Positions 23,641-35,780 of a DNA stretch of 64,000 nucleotides are shown here, in pieces. This DNA is from Caenorhabditis elegans (lineage: Eukaryota > Nematoda > Chromadorea > Rhabditida > Rhabditidae). Numbering within the stretch: the stretch's first letter is position 1; each line of letters begins with the position of its first letter. The stretch covers positions 9,238,001 to 9,302,000 of the forward strand of contig NC_003279.8 in assembly GCF_000002985.6 (NCBI RefSeq), given 5' to 3'. A model generated the notes under the pieces. It saw nothing but the letters and a program-made list of their open reading frames with translations, was not told the DNA's origin and made no database searches. The translations under genes were made by a program, and so were the position numbers.

Positions 23641-26240
23641 AATTTCATCGAAATTTCCTAAAAACTTATATAAAAGTAAAGCAACATCATGTGTATGAAA
23701 AAAGAAAAGTAGTTGTAAAGAAGGCGAAGGAATGACCGGAAATGGTCACTTGTGGGTCAGTCTTCCAAATTTTCTGAACCTTTATTTATAGGAAAAATTC
23801 TTGAAAACGCGGTTAGTCACTTATGGTAATAGAAATTCAAAAAAAAAAAGTGAATACAGTATCAAGTTATTCAATTAAATCCAACAAAAAGGAAAGTTTC
23901 AAAGAAATGAAAAGCATGGGAGAAAAGGGAACAAGAGCAAACATTTAATTTCTCTCAAAAAGTGGGCCATGTTTGAGGGAAAAGAGAAGTGTAGTACTAG
24001 TACATGGCACGATTATTCATATATACCTTATTTTTGTTATTATTCTACGGAAGCAAGAAACCAATTGAGGAAGAAGGTGGTAGAGAATGTTATGGATGTT
24101 GAACAATGTGGAGATAAAGAAGAAATTGCTTGATATGATATTATTGAAACAAGATTTCAGAAAATCTCACTCTATTACTCAGAATATTACATCGAAGATT
24201 TAACATTTAGTCCCATGTGAACGGCAAAAATTTTCCTGCCAATATCGGTACAATAATCTAACTTTCAGATGAAATATAAATATAAAAATATAGAATGGAA
24301 AAATATGTTTTTGGAAATTCGAGAAGATTTTCGAACTTCGCCAGATTTTTGTTTTTATTAAATTGTAGCTGAATTATTATTTTTACGTCTTCTATTAATA
24401 TTGCATCGTTCTACAAACTACAACACTACAGAATGTAACTTAAAGGGTAGACACGGGTGGTATCAAATTCTGCCACATATTGGTCTTTTTTTTTTGGCAA
24501 ATCACAACTTTTCAGATTCTGTAAAAGTATGAGTACAGAAAATACCAATTTTTACAAAATAAAGTAGACTAACTGAAAAAGGTAAAAACTAGTCGTATAA
24601 GTGTTTTCAATTCAAATCCTATCGGCGGCTTACAGTCATAAAATGTCAGAGTTCGACACAAAATTTTCCATTGTTTTCGTATTTTTAATACTTATCCCAC
24701 CAGGTTTAAAACTGGTAAAATTTGGACTATATGAAAGATGACACATCTAATGGGCCAAATGAAAGATTCAAATGTTGAATAACTAAAAGTGTTTACAGGT
24801 TGTCTAGCTGTCTAGAATTAGGATTGTTATTTTAAGTCGGGTAGCTTTTAAGATGTTTAAGTACTCCCAGCGATCTGTACTACGAGTCCAGGCACTTTTC
24901 GATGGGGGTTTAATTGAAGTCACCTCCGAGTCACTATCGATACATAATTTAACAAGAAAACATGGGGAAATAATACAAAATTTTGATTCATTGATGAGTG
25001 TTTGGTCGATTTAACTTAACAGCGTTCAAATAGTTGCGGTATCAAGTTAAGTTTTTGAACAAAAATTGATCACTTTTCCATAGTTATGGGACATCCAAAA
25101 AATATACTTGCAGCCTCTAGACCAATTGAAAATGAGTGTTAAAGCAAGATTTATTGCGAAAATACGGTAAGTGTATGATAGATTAAACTAGAAATTGTGT
25201 AAACACGTCTTGTCTAAAAGTTCATTGCACTTTCAGACACTTTCCTAGTGAGGTCATTTATTAAGTGCTTTAAATACTTTCACAACACCATAATTAGGGA
25301 ACACAATCTAAAAGCAGAAAGTGATTCAAATAAAAACTTTTTCCAAACTATATAATCACATGTTTTCTATTAAAAATTTGGAACAGAAAATTTGAAAAAT
25401 CACGGGCGGTCTTTTCCCGGTCAAGTCGAAAACGAAAAATAGTATATGAGAAGACGAAAGGCAGAGAACAGATGAGATTTTGGAGTACAGCATCCTCATA
25501 ATCCGGCCAGTTTTTGAGTTATGGCGTATCCGTTGGGATCCGCACTGATCGGATAATCTATTGAAAATTTATTAGTAATCAAATAATAATAATAATAATA
25601 AAGAAAACGGAAAAGGAGTATACGCGTGAGAGGTCATACCGGAGCAGAAATAATAGAAAGGGAAAGGTGTTGAAAACATGAGTGATACGGTTGAATGAAT
25701 CATACAAGAATATCTCGAATGGAACGGATATAGAGAAGTAACTGACATAAAAACAGAAAAAAACACAGAAAGAAAATGGATTGGAATTGAATTCCAAAAA
25801 AGATTTGAACCACTAGAGGCAATGGGATGGAAAATATAAATTCTGATTGTGAAAACATCTAAATTTGCATTAAACTATGATTAAAGGTTTCTAGGCCACG
25901 AAAGCTTTAATTTTAAATAAAGCAAAAGTTTATTTCACAAGATGTCTTATCTATGGTTGGATCTAAGGGCCTCTGTCGATACTATATGGTATTATGGTAG
26001 TTCTTCCCGCTTGCTCTGTTGTATTACCTTTCTGTGAATGTGAGTCATTCTAGTCTCAATTTTTAAAAATTTAACTTGACTTGTAAAAGTTATTATGAGA
26101 TTAAAACTACCATAACATCATAAGTGGTTTATCTATCAGTATTGTACTTGTTTCTTCTAGACCAGCTGCACGATAATTTGAATTGTAATGTGGTTATTAC
26201 TTTTTTCACTTAAGTTTTCACTTTTTTTTAATCTGGGGCA

Positions 26241-26378
26241 GAACGCCTGCCTGCCTGACCTTAAAGGGGCCTACGCCCAACTCGTGCCTCGATTGAAATG
26301 AGAAAGCTGGAAATTTGTAAATTCGCGCCAAAATGCAAAAAAAAGGTAAAAGGACAGGAGGTTTCAGGCAGGCGCCAG
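26241..26378. repeat. Inverted repeat with gcctgcctg termini
   Basis: gaacgcctgcctgcctgacc at about 26241-26260 faces gtttcaggcaggcgcca at about 26361-26377. A similar caggcaggc motif occurs near 58391. This looks like a fragment of a common worm repeat family. Confidence 0.55.
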
Positions 26379-27439
26379 ACCTCAAATGGAAGTCCTAGTT
26401 GAAACTATGATGATAGTCAAGACTAATATTAGAAGAAATATATTTTTCAATTTCAGACAAAAATTAACTGGGTAAAAGCTATAAACTTTGAAGAGCCAAA
26501 CTCCAAAAACTCTAAAATTTCAGTAAACAGAACGAGATGTACTTTAAAAGTGTTTGGAGTGAAAAATGAATAATTGACGCTACAACAGTCTATTTAACAT
26601 TTCAATAAGTGACCACCGCTTGAGGATCATCCAAATAAGTGTTATTTTTACTTTTTCAACAATTTCAGATATCCAATGATTAAACCGTTTGTTTGTATAT
26701 TTGTTCTAGTGCATTACTCATGAATATACATTTTTGATCATTTGGAAATCACATGCAAATTTTCCGAAATTTCAAGTGAAAAACTAGTTATTTGAGTTTA
26801 GAATATTAAATTAAAAAACTAAGAGTTCAAGTTTTTATCTGCCTCTTCCTATATTAAATCCGGAAATTGCATTCTTGACAGAAATAAAAAATAAGGGCAC
26901 GTTTTCGACATGGGGTGTCCGACAAAAATGTACAAACTTTGAGCTTTAATAACTTGGCTCATAGCTGGCGCTTTTGCATTCACTAAATGCGAATGCCTCA
27001 AAAATAGTTGCCCCATCATGGTCATTATTGAGGGGATTGGTTTTGGGAAGGGTAGAACACTGATTTGCGCGGGTGTCTGGAGACCGCGAAAATTGAATAT
27101 TTTCTTTATACTGAAGAGTTTTATATTTTTCAATCCCATACGAGCAGTTTTTCTGACATTTGATTCCAATTTGAGCACAAGAGAGAACTTCGAATTACCA
27201 ATTTTTTGAAACTATTTGGAAAAAAATTGACCAACTTTCCAAAATGTAGGCCATCATTCAAATTTTGCAAAATTAAAAAGATGGATTAAACGTGAAAAAC
27301 TTTCCTACCACTCTCTCTCTCTCTCTATTTTGGGGATGAATTCGATCATTTTCATTTCTTATTTTTATAACGTGAGGAGAATTTAATTTTTAAGATATTT
27401 CGAGATTTCTACTTTTTTCTAATCCTATTGAAAATCGCA

Positions 27440-27614
27440 CCAGGGGTGTGCGGCAAATTTGCCAAAATTGCCGAGCTCGGCAAATTTTGAACTAAAAAAT
27501 TTGGCAGTGCAATTTTGACAACAACTATTGGTCTACAAAAGTTTTGTAAAATGGCACAAAATTGAGTTATAGTAATGGTTAATCAAAATTTTGAGATTTG
27601 CCGCACACCCCTGG
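27440..27614. repeat. MITE-like element with about 20-bp terminal inverted repeats
   Basis: ccaggggtgtgcggcaaatt at 27440-27459 is mirrored by gatttgccgcacacccctgg at 27595-27614. The interior is AT-rich with further aaatttgcc-type pieces. Similar ggcaaattgccgg sequence continues near 27760-27790, suggesting nested copies of one dispersed family. Confidence 0.75.
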
Positions 27615-27836
27615 ACCGCACTATTCGAAAATTTTAACCTCACTACCAGCTGGGCAGGCCGGAGGCCTGCGATGCTATTGTATTTCACTCAAACTCAAAA
27701 ATCAGGGATTAGGGCCGCCTTCTTACTCTTAGAAACTTTAAATCATTTCGGAAAATCGGCAAATTGCCGGTTTGCCAATTTGCCGGAAATTGTCATTTTA
27801 CCAGAAAAAAAAAACCAACTTAATCTACTGCGAAGC

Positions 27837-27857
27837 CTAGCGCGCTTGACGCGCTAG
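27837..27857. repeat. Perfect 8-bp hairpin ctagcgcg / cgcgctag
   Basis: CTAGCGCG and CGCGCTAG separated by cttga. A second GC-rich palindrome, gcaggcc-gga-ggcctgc, lies at 27654-27670. Both stand out in AT-rich surroundings and belong to the repeat-rich block. Confidence 0.65.
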
Positions 27858-28088
27858 TCTACACTTGAAATAAAATTTGAAATTTGAAAATCATCATGTC
27901 TTTGTAAGCTTCTTGATGCAAATTGGAGATTGTATTTTCAAATCTTATATGAAAAAAATAGTATTTATTATAAATACGTAGGCATAAATAATAAGTACTT
28001 TGTGGTAATCTCCGAAAAATAAATGAGACCTGAGAATCGGAAATAACAATTAAAATTTCACAAAAGTAAAAATCGAAGAATCCGAAAT

Positions 28089-31000
28089 TCAATTCCTTAT
28101 TGAATGTTTTCCTTTTGTCGTATTCAGAACAAATTGTCCCTTTTCTGTTGTTTTTTGGTATTCACAATATATTTCATCAGAAGAATCAGAACAATCGGTG
28201 ACTTTATCACAGAGACCACCTGGTGGAAGGCATTTATGATTGTCGTGGCATTGGAATTGACCAGGAAGACAGATTCTAGGTGCTGAAAGAAGTACTTTGA
28301 CTGAATTTTCAAAAAAAAAACCAAAGAGATTTAGCTCTTGCAATCGCTACTATCGTCGACATTTCGAGTGACGTCACTTTTTTATTTACCGCAATTTCAG
28401 GAGATCAGATATAGAGGTAACGCTCAGACTACACGTGTAATTGTATTCAATAAAGTTTCGGAAAAATTTGTGAAGAAACATTCTCTCCGCTACTCACCGA
28501 GTCTCACCGCGGCGACTACAGTAACCACTAAAAATGTTTTCAATTTTCACATATGTTCGAGTTTTTTTTAAATCGATTTTGTTAATTTTCATCACTTTTC
28601 CTTTTTTTCATCACTTTTTTTTTTTTAATAGTTTTTGTTTTTTTTTTTAATTTTTCTGAATATTATCAATTGAAAACTAGAAAACCACAGTTGAACCAGA
28701 AAATACGTATGAAATTTTCAATACTTTTGATTTTTTGTATTTGGTTTTTTATGTATTTGATTTTTTTTTTAAACCTACGGCATTTTTCTTCATCTGCTTG
28801 ATTGGAACATTGAGCAAGACCATCGCAAAGATATATCTTTGATATGCATCTGAAAAATGTGAATACTTTAAATTCAATTTTGACATTATTATTTTTTTTT
28901 AATTTAAACTGATTTTGAATATGAAATTAACCTACTTTGGATCAGCTCCACCGCATTCGATTTGTGATTCACTACAGTTCGAGCTACATTTCTTTCCATC
29001 GTTGAGAAGGTCAAACCCTTCTCCACAAGCACATGTTGCCGCGCCGTTCTCCCCTAACAAACACAACTGGTCACACCCTCGTGTCTCACATGTCGACGTC
29101 TCTGCAATAAGAAAATTTCGTGGCCGCGTGGCCTAATGGATAAGGCACCAGACTTCGAATCTGGGGATTGCAGGTTCGAGTCCTGCCGTGGTCGAAATCT
29201 TTTGCTTTTTGTACCAAGACGCTTACCTTCGGGTTGCAGGGATTTGTGGAAGACTTTAAGGGAATATGGGAGAAGAGCGGTTTGTGCCAAAACTGTGATA
29301 TTTTCTCCGTTGTGCTTATTTGCTCTTAAAATTCCACGGTATGTCCAATCGGTCCAGTATAGGTAATCATCAGCTATTGCTAATCCAAAGACGTGTGGAA
29401 CTGATCCTGCGTCAGCAATTATTACTCTCCTTCCAGTTCCATCCATGTTAGCAGATCTGTAGAAGTACATCAGTCAGGAATACCTAGGAATGAGCCCCAG
29501 AGAGTCCAACAGATCACGTTTGCACAGTTAAAAAAGAGCTTTTGTTTTTACATGAAGGTCATGTTTTTCGGTTATATTATTTTGATTGCATCTTATAGAG
29601 ATATTAAATAATAAGACTTACTCAATAGTATCCAAAAATGCATCAGCCCAATAGATTTTCTCGGCAAAAATATCAACTGCAACGGCATTTGGCCATGTGA
29701 TTCGTTCGGTTATAATTTTTCGGAAATGAGAACCTAAAGTTTTACTATAGTATTTTGGAAACTGGTCAACGCCTAGCTCTAACTACTTACCATCCATTGA
29801 AGCAGCAGCAATGAATGCATTTGCAGACCAATCAGTGACAAACATAATTCCTTTAGCTGGATGTAGAGTGATTGATCTCGGAAGCGTCATAACATTCTTA
29901 TACAGGGGTTGACGGAATCGGCCATCGAGACTTTGAACGAGTATGTCTTCTCTACAAGTAGTAATGTTGGTATTTTTATAGTTAAAAGAAGTTGGGGTAT
30001 TACTTATTTGGAAACTAACCTTCTCAAACTGTACAAATTCCTTCCAATCCAATCAACTGCAATACCTTCTAATCCGTCAACATCAAATCTTTGTACTGCC
30101 TGTGGGAATGTTCCTTCGATATTCATTCTTTCAATTACATTTGCTCCAATATCTGCATAATACAGTCGGTTCTCTTTCACATCAATATCAATCATTGCAG
30201 TCTTTTGTAATCCGGCACGTTGTAATTGGAATGATTTTCCATCAGTTGAAATGTTCCATACACTTTGACCATGTGCAAAGAATAGCCACATTGGAGCTGA
30301 AACGTGTTTTATTACTTACATTAAGACTAAACTGGATAAAGTTGAATCTTACATTGATCAATTCTTTCGCAAGTTTTATTGTCAGTTGCCAATTTATACG
30401 TTCGTGGATCACAAGTACATTCAAATGTTCCAGGAAGATTAACACACTTTTGAGAGCATGCAGAGGATAAAGATTCACATTCGTCGACATCTGTAATTTG
30501 CAAATTTTGAAAACATCAAAAATATAATATTGCAATTTCACTAACCTAGACACTTCTTCCTGGCTGCTTCATAATAATAACCGGGTAATCTACATTTGCA
30601 ATTTCCTTGTGTGTCGCATTCCTCCAGAGGTTGAGCTGAGAGTTTTTATTTTTGAACCTTTGAGAATGTATACTAGAAATGCCTACCTTTTGGTCGTGAC
30701 TTTATTGCATTGGTGTTCAATTCGCATCTAGATTCCGAATTCCGTTTAGCTAACATTGATAAAAAGGAGATTTCTATTTTCTCCGCATCTCGACACGATG
30801 TCTCCTCCCGTTCAATCAAGCAGTCGACGTACGCTTGGATTACTGTACATTCGTAGTTTTGTGTTGGGTTAGACACTGAAAAATGGATTTTTGAGCACTT
30901 TCATGCTAGATTTGAGCAAAAGTAAGTGGGCTGAGCCGGGGATCGATCCCGGGACCTCTCGCACCCTAAGCGAGAATCATACCACTAGACCACTCAGCCA

Positions 31001-32914
31001 CGTTCGCACGCTCGCCCCTCTGTCGTATTTCCATTTTACTTACCAGTGTCTGGCGTCTCGTCCCTCAAAGTGTTGGTTTTGTTCACAAAGCACTCCTTTA
31101 CGTTCTTGTCGCTGCAAGAAGTAGCCGAATAGTTTATGTATGAAAGAGAGACACAGAGCAATGCTTACTTTTCAACCTCCAAAAGGCATGCCTGCTCCTC
31201 CTTCATGATTGCTGCAAACTTCGGCTCACAAATCGTTTCATACATGAATTCAATATTTGGCGCCCGGGATTGTCTGAAAGTTTTGGTATCAACTAATTGC
31301 AAAATATGGATTTTAAGCTGAATTACGGTCACCGGTTTCGACGAGACCGAAATTTTTTCAAGAAAAATATAATAGTGTGCGCCTTTAAAGAATACGGTAG
31401 TTCCCCACGCCCGGTTCTTTGGAAAATTCTTTAAAATTTTTCTTTTCATCGCCGTTGCTCTTAAAATCTCAAATTGGACGAAAAAGCAATTTCAAGCTTC
31501 AACAGATTATAATTGCACAGATTATTCTCACAAACACAGCTTGCGATGAGCAATGTATTCTCCGAGAGGATTACACGAAGTACTTGTTTTGATGTCTTGC
31601 GTGTATTGCCCACTTGCTCTTTGTATCGTTTGCAAATATGTTCACCTTTTTCAAATCAACTTTACTACACACATGTAACAGTTTTATGCGTGTGTATATG
31701 TGTTTGTAAATGTTATTATTCATTGCGAAACGGAAGCGTGAGCCACTTGACAACTCACGAATGACTACCGATCGAAAATCGAAAAGTTTAACTCTTCAAT
31801 AGATCTTTTGACTGTGCTCCTAAAGTCAAATTTTCTTCCGTACTCAACCAAAAGTCAAACCCTCCAAAAAACAGCCTGCGATATATTTGTTCTTGTTCTA
31901 GAATCTAGATGAAAGTTGAAACGTCGAATATTATGTAAGATTGCGGTTTCGTGGCTCATCACCAAATTATTAATACATCCCCATTATTTACCTGCAATCT
32001 GGTCGAACACCCTGTGTGCACATCATATACTGATTGTACTTGGCACAAGTCTCTACAACATCACTAAGTGGTGGATGAAGTACATTATTGGTCAGATCGG
32101 CAGCATAGTCAACAAGTGGTCCAATGCAGTGAAGTGCTGCTGCTTCTTCAATAAGATCACACGGTGATGCATCTGGCTTTAGAATCGGAATGGATGGTGG
32201 TGGTGGAGCTGATGTTGTTGGTAGTGTTGATGGTGTTGAGGATAGGAGGACAAATACTGGATCTGAATGAATGAATGAAATTTCAGAGTCTTGATTTTAA
32301 GGATCATACCTTCATTTCGATGAGGAAGTATTAGGGGTGTTGCATGATTTACTTCGCTATCTGAAAAAAGAATTACTGTATTTCTACTATTAGTATTGCG
32401 CCCGCCTGTTCTACTTTGAAAAGTTATAGCAGGAACAACGACAACTGAGATTTAAACTGTTAAAGTTGAATAATATTGGCAATACTAATAGAAGAAGTAC
32501 GGTATTTCGTTTAAAATTATTTTAAATAGAGGAACAGCTACTGTATCAACCTCTAAAAAATGAATCTGAATATTGAAATATCAGTTGACTTTGTATTCTT
32601 CTAGAGCACACTAAAGGGGTTTTTTTGCCAAAAAATCGAAAGTGACCAGGAGCAATGTTCAGATCAATTTTGCTTTTTGGCTTATTTTTCGCCAGGGTAA
32701 GTTCAAGAAGCAAATATATGTGGACTCAAAGACAGAAATTCTAGAATACGAAATTGAACGTCGCGAGCAAAATTTCATTCATTTACAGTATAATGTAACC
32801 TAGTAACCGTTGAATGTGGCACAAATTCTGACAGTATACCAATTCTCAAACGGAAAACTGAAACTTACAAATAAAAACTGGAAAAGAGAATAAGAGTAGC
32901 AAGAGTAATTTCAT
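28089..32914 (-). CDS. LDL-receptor-related secreted protein (EGF, YWTD propeller, EGF, two LDLa); recalled as F14B4.1
   Basis: Minus-strand exons: 32914-32869, 32360-32310, 32262-31992, 31273-31169, 31111-31044, 30875-30687, 30635-30546, 30490-30353, 30296-30020, 29951-29791, 29733-29622, 29456-29227, 29101-28936, 28849-28779 and 28282-28089. They total 2169 bases, 722 residues. The order is: signal peptide MKLLLLLLFSFPVF; Thr/Pro-rich stretch; unrecognised Cys-rich region; EGF-like modules including VDECESLSSACSQKC; a six-bladed YWTD propeller (YYADIGANVIERM, IYWADAF, LYWTDWTYRGIL); an EGF module; then two LDL-receptor class A modules (CDGLAQCSNQADEEKC and DKVTDCSDSSDEIYC, with the calcium-binding acidic residues). 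No transmembrane helix follows the last LDLa, so the product looks secreted rather than a membrane receptor. Ligand unknown. Confidence 0.85.
29122..29194 (+). tRNA. tRNA-Arg (anticodon TCG)
   Basis: A 73-nt cloverleaf. Acceptor ggccgcg pairs with cgtggtc, D-loop taatggataa, anticodon stem ccaga/tctgg with loop cttcgaa (anticodon 29155-29157), T arm gcagg-ttcgagt-cctgc. The B box ggttcgagtcc is intact. No intron. It lies in the intron between exons 29456-29227 and 29101-28936 of the LDL-receptor-related gene, on the opposite strand. It decodes CGA. Confidence 0.95.
30928..30999 (-). tRNA. tRNA-Pro (anticodon AGG)
   Basis: A 72-nt cloverleaf on the minus strand: acceptor ggctgag/ctcagcc, anticodon stem ctcgc/gcgag with loop ttagggt (anticodon 30965-30967). 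The T arm is ccggg-atcgatc-cccgg. Position 54 is A instead of the near-universal T, so the B box reads ggatcgatcc rather than ggttcgatcc. It lies in the intron between exons 31111-31044 and 30875-30687 of the host gene, same strand. It decodes CCU. Confidence 0.92.
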
Positions 32915-33890
32915 GACAACTCACAATATTCAAGTGAGATTATAAGGTATTCTTCAAACTTAGAGAGATGGAGTCAGTTAGACGCAGAGAATAACATTGA
33001 GGGGTGGAACTTCTTCTACCGGTTGTCGTGTGCAAATACTCCCAAAATTATTCTTCCAACGTAAATGAATGCGGGTGCATATTTGATCAGAGGGACTAAC
33101 TCACTCCACGGGTCAATTAACATGGCAAGGTAGATAGAGAGTATGATGATTTTATAGACACAGACAGTCAATAGAAGATCTCCAAAAAGAGAGATGACAA
33201 AAAAGTAACAGGTACAGGGAAAAACAATGTGCCATTATAGGTGACTGATGTTTGGCAGCCGACATTTTATGGGGGATCCACGCGTGGAATATGACGATCA
33301 GACGGTCAGAGATGTGTGCTACATTTGGCATTTGGACATATATCTAGAACCCTGCTGAATTTTTATCAATTTTTTGTTGCATTCTAACATTGTAAGCGTA
33401 CGCCAAGTGTCATCCGTTCTTTTTTGAAAATTCGATCACCTTTGTTTTTTTTGAGTAATTGAACATATAACATTAAAATACATTAAACGTATTTTATACA
33501 CAAATTTTCGGTAAAGGATGATCACTGATAAGTAATATATATAAAAATTCCAATCACTATTTCAGAAAATGAATAACTTAAGATATATAAATCAATTGGC
33601 AATCCATTGTGGATTTTGTTATTTCTATTTGGTTGTAGAAGGGAGGTTAGTGGTTTATACGTTTGATGAAGAAAGGAGTTAGTAAGGGAGGATGCATGGG
33701 TGCTCTAAATTGGTACAGTTATGCCTAGAAATTGGAGAATGTTTTAAAAAATAAGAAAAAAGTATATCCCGTATTCGAATCTATTGGAAGTTTGTTTCAA
33801 GTGTGGGCGGGGCCTAGGTGAGGGATAAAGCTCGATGAAATGGGTGAAAGTGACAGAAAGCGAATTTTAAACAGATGAGAATCGACGAGA
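32915..33890. promoter_or_regulatory. Intergenic region: LDL-receptor-related promoter and hxk-1 3' flank
   Basis: 976 bp without coding signal. It contains an extended GATA site actgataag near 33525, the consensus favoured by worm intestinal GATA factors (known preference; use here is inference). No AATAAA lies close after the hxk-1 stop. Confidence 0.45.
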
Positions 33891-35780
33891 CTACTGATTG
33901 GACGATGACGATGAAAGAGAAGCGGCAAGCTTTTCCTCTTTCAGTCGAGTGGCAACAGCAGCAACGAGAGCAGCTCCACGTCCAGATCCATCTTCAGAGA
34001 GCATCAATTTATACTGTAAATTAATCATTTTAGAATTCAAAATGTGAATGATTTGTGATAAAATTCATGAGTCTTCAATTTTTACCTCAATGTCTCCAAC
34101 AATCAATTCTCCAATTTTGGCATCAAGAAGTGTTGGATAAGTTGGATGGAAACGATATACAGATCCATCAACTCCGACAGTCACATGTTTCTTGTTCATT
34201 CGATTGAGCAACATAGCGATTCCAGCGGCTGTCAGATGGGCAGCACGAGTTGAAATCAAACTACACACGTACGCCACATTGGCACAATCATTCGCAGTGA
34301 TCATCTCAACACCAATATCCTCGAGAATTTGATAAGTCTTTTGGAATGTTCGATCATCATCCTCAAGAAGATCACTATCAATTTCCGATACAAACTTTGT
34401 TGGAAAGCAATGAGGAACCGAAATAGCATCCGAGTTTCCACCGAACAGCAATCCTTGCTTTGCCAAATCTTCGAGAACAACTCGGGCACACTCTCCCATA
34501 TACATTCCGGAGATCATCTTCTCATAGAGATGTTGTCCTGGGTTGATGCTCTCACGATCCACAACTTCATCCCATTCGGTGCGAAGGAAATCGAGTGCTC
34601 CATCGTCCCCAAATGCTCCCCATTCAGTGTTGATGATCATCTCCTCCGGTGTCACACCGTGTTCATCAACGTATCCAGCCAACTTCGGGATACGATCCAA
34701 ACGTTCCATGTAGCATGCATTGGTACCTGTTCCCACAATGACTCCGATTTGACAAGAGTTTTCTTGGAATGCACAAGCCATCAGTGTTCCCACTGTGTCG
34801 TTGAGCAGTGCCACTACGTCAATATCAATATCCTTTCTTCTATGGCACGCTTCGTGAAGCAAAGTGACAACATCAACACCCTCTACTCCGGATGCTTTGA
34901 ATCCTTTCGTCCAGGTGACCAATTTTCCTCTGAAAGAATTATTAAATTTGAACTGGCGCTAAAATAATAGTTTTTCAGTAAAAAATGTAAGCTAGATTCC
35001 CCTACTTTGTCAATCCTTCCTGTTCACATGGAAACGAGAAAGTGAATCCGAGCGGCAACTTCTGGGCATCCTTTAAATCGTTCTCACCCATAAACTTGGC
35101 CATACAACCTGCGATATGATCGAAGAGCTGAAAAAAAAACGTTTTGACTGAGAGAAAGACAAAACAAAAACTTACAGCTTCACCGGTTCCTCGCATGATA
35201 CTTTCAGGAACACGGAAGATTTTTCCAGTCATTTTTGTCTCTTTTCCTTGTAGTTTGATGTGTAGAACACGGAAATTGGTACCACCAAGATCAAGTGCAA
35301 GAAAATCGCCACTCTGAAATGGAAATTTCCAAAATCTAACAAATTATGTATTTTTTACCTCAGTTCCGTTCGGGACAGAATCAACATAGGTTGGAAGCAT
35401 TTTAACAGCGACTTTCTTCGTAGAAGCTGAAAAATTTCAATTTTAAAGGCAACCATACACTCATAACAGCTTACTAGCAAGACCCTGCTCCATGCTTTTC
35501 TCCATCGATTGCATGATTCGTCGAAGCTGCTGATCGCTCAGAACAAGACGTTGGCATGCTTCCTGGATCTGTAAATTTATATATTATTTCAATCACATAT
35601 TTTTTTTGAATATTATTTAAACTACAATTATTTCTCTTAATTAATCATTTTATATAGCAACCGCACCAAGTCTTTGGGTCTGGAAAGGACAAGTGGTGGT
35701 GGACGTTGCTTTTTGATGACCGCATCTGTGGCGATTCCGTTTTGTGAGTCGAGTATTGGGTGGCATACGATAGATGACAT
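33891..35780 (-). CDS. hxk-1: Hexokinase
   Basis: Minus-strand exons: 35780-35667, 35568-35475, 35426-35359, 35313-35176, 35127-35006, 34929-34086 and 34013-33891, giving 1503 bases and 500 residues, the size of a single-unit hexokinase. It phosphorylates glucose with ATP, the first step of glycolysis, in the cytosol. All hallmarks are present: the phosphate-1 loop LALDLGGTNFRVL, the substrate segment LPLGFTFSFPCEQEGL, TWTKGFKASGVEG, the catalytic Asp in VVALLNDTVGTLMA, VIVGTGTNACYME, NTEWGAFGDDG, the adenosine-side VGVDGSVYRFHPTYP, and the C-terminal MLSEDGSGRGAALVAA. The first exon (MSSIVCHPILDSQNG...) ends in phase 0 at donor GTGCGG and can be swapped for the exon at 40518-40616. The tail is Ser-rich. 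Confidence 0.92.

Larger units (their letters stand above)
23641..28088. other. 4.4 kb gene-poor intergenic region with dispersed repeats
   Basis: Upstream of the sushi gene and downstream of the LDL-receptor-related gene (both minus). No supportable gene is seen. It holds an (aat)n microsatellite at about 25580-25600, a (ct)n run near 27312-27327, and the inverted-repeat elements listed separately. The promoter of the sushi gene must lie at its left end. Open frames at 25572-25797, 26849-27209, 27591-27857 and 27859-28092 are low-complexity or repeat-derived. Confidence 0.6.

Noticed and set aside
27591..27857. 88-codon plus-strand frame
   Set aside because: Runs through inverted-repeat elements and GC palindromes; repeat-derived.
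32655..32805. Possible plus-strand signal-peptide exon (MFRSILLFGLFFAR) with a gtaag donor
   Set aside because: The only nearby acceptor leads to a stop after four codons. It is antisense to an intron of the LDL-receptor-related gene and has no further exons.
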